Source of the DNA: Enterococcus sp. 9D6_DIV0238
Lineage (GTDB): Bacteria; Bacillota; Bacilli; Lactobacillales; Enterococcaceae
DNA: 64,000 nt
Assembly (NCBI RefSeq): GCF_002174455.2
Contig: NZ_CP147246.1
Coordinates: 1,019,501 to 1,083,500 of the forward strand
Direction of reading: 5' to 3'
A program made the translations under genes and the position numbers. Shown piece by piece: positions 62,116-64,000 of this stretch. Position 1 is the first letter of the stretch. Each line of letters opens with the position of its first letter. Under the pieces are notes generated by a model. It had not been told where the DNA came from. It did no database searches and worked only from the letters and a program-made list of their open reading frames with translations.

Positions 62116-63207
62116 TTATCCTCCTATCGCCTTCATCGGATCAACTTTCGTAACGGTTCGAATCGAAAAGACGCCGCCAAACACAGCGACAATTACTAAT
62201 ACTACACTGTATATGAGCAAGTTCATCGTATCTAATTCAAATGGCATTGCTGCAGGTAATATCAAATTGGTCAATAGCGTCAAGATCACACCAATTGCTA
62301 CGCCGATCACACCCAAAATAAACGTTTGAGCAATGATCGATTGAATAATATAACCATTAGAAATCCCTTGTGCTTTCATCACACCGAACAAACTCGTTTT
62401 TTGAAGAGTCATCACATAAATAAAAATACCAATAATGGCTGCAGTAATGACAAACAGAAAATAGATCATTGCGTTCAAAGTCAAATTCTGTTCACTATAA
62501 CCAGGCAATTTTTCAATAAAATCTTCCATTTTATATTTTGCCAAATGATCATCACTTGCGTGTAACTCGATTTTACTCGTAGGCGTTGATTTTACGACAA
62601 TGCCATTGATCGGTGTCTGATCTCCCTCGATGATTCTGCCAAATTTGATTTCTTGCCATTGATCGATCGATGTATAGATCAATGGAACAATACTAAAGGT
62701 ATTTTGTTTTGTTATTCCTACAACTTTTAATGGTTTGTCCAGTTTTCCTATTTTTACGGTATCGCCTAAGTGGATACCCTTATCTACTAAATTTTGTGGA
62801 ACAATGATTTCCCCAGTCTTATCAAAATAGCGGCCTTCAGTCAATTCTGGCTTGATCGCACTTTTCTCAGTCACGCCAAAAAGAGAAATATTGATTTTGT
62901 CTGCTTCTTTATTTTGCCCTGTCTTATTCAACGCTCCAGCATATTGCCCTAAAGGCTCTTTGATTTTTGCATCTACCTGGTCAAGATCAGCGATTACTAA
63001 ACTGGATGCATTTAAACTTTTATTTGCATCGTCCGATAAAATGATACTTGTAGCTCCCCAATTATCTACACCTTTTCTAACGCCTTGAGCCAATCCATTC
63101 GCTAATCCGGATAGCATAAAAGCGACATAGGCTACCAGCACAATGACTCCGACAACCAATGTGTAACGTAATTTGAAATACTTCATTTCTTCTAATCCTA
63201 AAAACAT
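62116..63207 (-). CDS. FtsX-domain ABC transporter permease
   Basis: This 363-residue permease has one N-terminal helix (about 17-36), an extracellular MacB-like domain (about 40-225) and three C-terminal helices, the single-unit four-helix layout of MacB/LolC-type exporters. The frame runs to GTG 63231, but that lies inside a TetR operator. AGAGGTGGAT fixes ATG 63207 (MFLGLEEMKYFKLRYTLVVG). It pairs with the ATPase downstream. The substrate is unknown. Confidence 0.9.
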   Translation of the reverse strand: MFLGLEEMKYFKLRYTLVVGVIVLVAYVAFMLSGLANGLAQGVRKGVDNWGATSIILSDDANKSLNASSLVIADLDQVDAKIKEPLGQYAGALNKTGQNKEADKINISLFGVTEKSAIKPELTEGRYFDKTGEIIVPQNLVDKGIHLGDTVKIGKLDKPLKVVGITKQNTFSIVPLIYTSIDQWQEIKFGRIIEGDQTPINGIVVKSTPTSKIELHASDDHLAKYKMEDFIEKLPGYSEQNLTLNAMIYFLFVITAAIIGIFIYVMTLQKTSLFGVMKAQGISNGYIIQSIIAQTFILGVIGVAIGVILTLLTNLILPAAMPFELDTMNLLIYSVVLVIVAVFGGVFSIRTVTKVDPMKAIGG

Positions 63208-63220
63208 CCGATCCACCTCT

Positions 63221-63335
63221 TTTTTTATCACTTGATAAAAAATTAATTAAAAAAACAAACCAATTTTTTATCGGTTGATAAAAATATTATCATAAAAAAA
63301 GGAATAGCACAACTTTTTTATCACATGATAAAAAA
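63221..63335 (-). promoter_or_regulatory. promoter with three TetR operators
   Basis: Three 22-bp palindromes share TTTTTTATCA-NN-TGATAAAAAA: 63221-63242 (perfect), 63264-63285 (two mismatches) and 63314-63335 (perfect). The candidate promoter TTGTGC (63307-63312), 17 bases, TAATAT (63284-63289) lies between the second and third on the minus strand. All precede the exporter genes; none is seen upstream of tetR itself. Confidence 0.8.
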
Positions 63336-63345
63336 ATACTATTCC
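63301..63345 (-). terminator. tetR terminator that encloses a TetR operator
   Basis: GGAATAG (63301-63307) and CTATTCC (63339-63345) form the base of a long hairpin. Its upper stem is the operator palindrome 63314-63335. A T7 run follows on the minus strand, directly after the tetR stop. Confidence 0.65.
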
Positions 63346-63927
63346 TTACGCAACAACTCCATGCAAGACCATCTGCATCAATTCAGTGATTTGCTCTGAG
63401 CGTTCATTCTCTGTTCTCAGTTGATGGACTGTTGAAAATAATAACGATAAGCTCATCAGATAAAATTGGGCTGCCTTTTGAGCAGAAACATGACTATTCA
63501 ACGTTTCTTTACTTGTTTCAAAAACTTTTTGAAGTGGTTCTAAATAATACTCATTCAAAATATGAAACAATTGCTGTTTGTTCTCCGGCTCCATCTCTGC
63601 AGCGCTTTGATGGATAAAAGAAAAAATATCTCGATGGTATACATTCAACAATGCGTTAGTGCAATCGATCAATTGATTTTCAAGTGAATCATTCTTTTGA
63701 ATGATTTGTTCGATCGCTGTTTTTAGCTGGCTGCCGATCTGCTTGTTGATCTCAACAAACAGAAGCTCCTTGGTTGAGAAGTGGTAGTAAAGAGCAGGTT
63801 GTGTGATATTCGCAGCTTTAGCAATATCACGAGTGGATGTATTTTTGTATCCGTTCGTTAAAAAAAGCTCTTTTGCCGTTTCTAGGATCGACTGATGTGT
63901 AACATCAAATACTGTTTCTTTTTTCAT
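63346..63927 (-). CDS. TetR-family transcriptional regulator
   Basis: This 193-residue regulator has an N-terminal TetR helix-turn-helix (TSTRDIAKAANITQPALYYHFSTKELLF, about 30-57, split across the family signature) and a helical ligand-binding C-terminus. GGAGGG is spaced for ATG 63927 rather than 63933. It lies upstream of the ABC exporter in the same direction, and three TetR-like palindromes lie between its stop and the permease, so it almost certainly represses the exporter. The stop codon is adjacent to the operator-bearing terminator. Confidence 0.92.
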   Translation of the reverse strand: MKKETVFDVTHQSILETAKELFLTNGYKNTSTRDIAKAANITQPALYYHFSTKELLFVEINKQIGSQLKTAIEQIIQKNDSLENQLIDCTNALLNVYHRDIFSFIHQSAAEMEPENKQQLFHILNEYYLEPLQKVFETSKETLNSHVSAQKAAQFYLMSLSLLFSTVHQLRTENERSEQITELMQMVLHGVVA

Positions 63928-64000
63928 CCTCATCCCTCCATTTCATCCTGCTTTGACCCTTTTTTCTTTCTAAACTATTTTAAATCAATTTAAAGAAAAA

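Overview
The window is low-GC Firmicute chromosome, best matched by an Enterococcus close to the E. faecalis group. The evidence is a set of gene neighbourhoods: cydABCD beside a type-2 NADH dehydrogenase, a MenA-type prenyltransferase and a polyprenyl-diphosphate synthase; an efaCBA-type manganese transporter; BceAB-type bacitracin/peptide transporters; a sigma-54 gene; and AGGAGG-type ribosome binding sites throughout. No prophage, insertion sequence, CRISPR array or rRNA operon is visible. The species call is an inference from gene content.

Layout. 1-5.9 kb: L-ascorbate PTS operon (ulaG-ulaC-ulaA-ulaB, the last cut by the window edge), divergent from an unknown membrane protein plus a DeoR regulator, then a LysR regulator. 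6-13.3 kb: rlmN, a BceAB-type transporter without a two-component system, a GntR regulator, ftsK. 13.9-23.2 kb: respiratory block (ndh, menA, polyprenyl synthase, cydABCD). 23.5-26.7 kb: small genes, an FMN reductase, an Asp/Glu racemase and two broken genes. 26.9-29.6 kb: a 907-aa secreted protein with nine ChW repeats and a beta-lactamase-fold domain. 29.9-34.5 kb: a second Bce-type transporter with its own histidine kinase and regulator. 35-45.8 kb: topB, a DsbA-family protein, mnmA, a cysteine desulfurase, rarD, prs, a serine hydrolase. 46.2-48.7 kb: efaCBA under DtxR/MntR-type operators. 48.8-56.4 kb: an ABC-F protein, a 26-codon small gene, and a methionine ABC operon preceded by two tandem Met T-box leaders. 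56.4-64 kb: tRNA-Thr(GGU), tRNA-Arg(CCG), rpoN, TPR and other small proteins, and a TetR-controlled ABC exporter with three operators.

How the genes work together. ndh, menA, the polyprenyl synthase and cydABCD make a short aerobic chain: NADH to (demethyl)menaquinone to cytochrome bd. mnmA, the cysteine desulfurase and the DUF1831 gene form a tRNA thiolation cluster. The met operon couples a Met-tRNA sensing leader to uptake and to a peptidase-family hydrolase.

The most unusual feature is a family of about 13 intergenic repeats. Each combines a long imperfect hairpin (unit S, bounded by GGTTGAGACA-type ends) with an intrinsic-terminator-like hairpin (unit T). Nearly all lie directly after a stop codon in the order gene-S-T and in the orientation of that gene; between convergent genes they form S-T-S' palindromes. 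Other points of note: a well-signposted 26-codon gene ending in Cys-Cys-Gly-Ala, a shared ACTTACT-N3-AGTAAGT operator at two redox genes, and a tetR terminator that contains a TetR operator.
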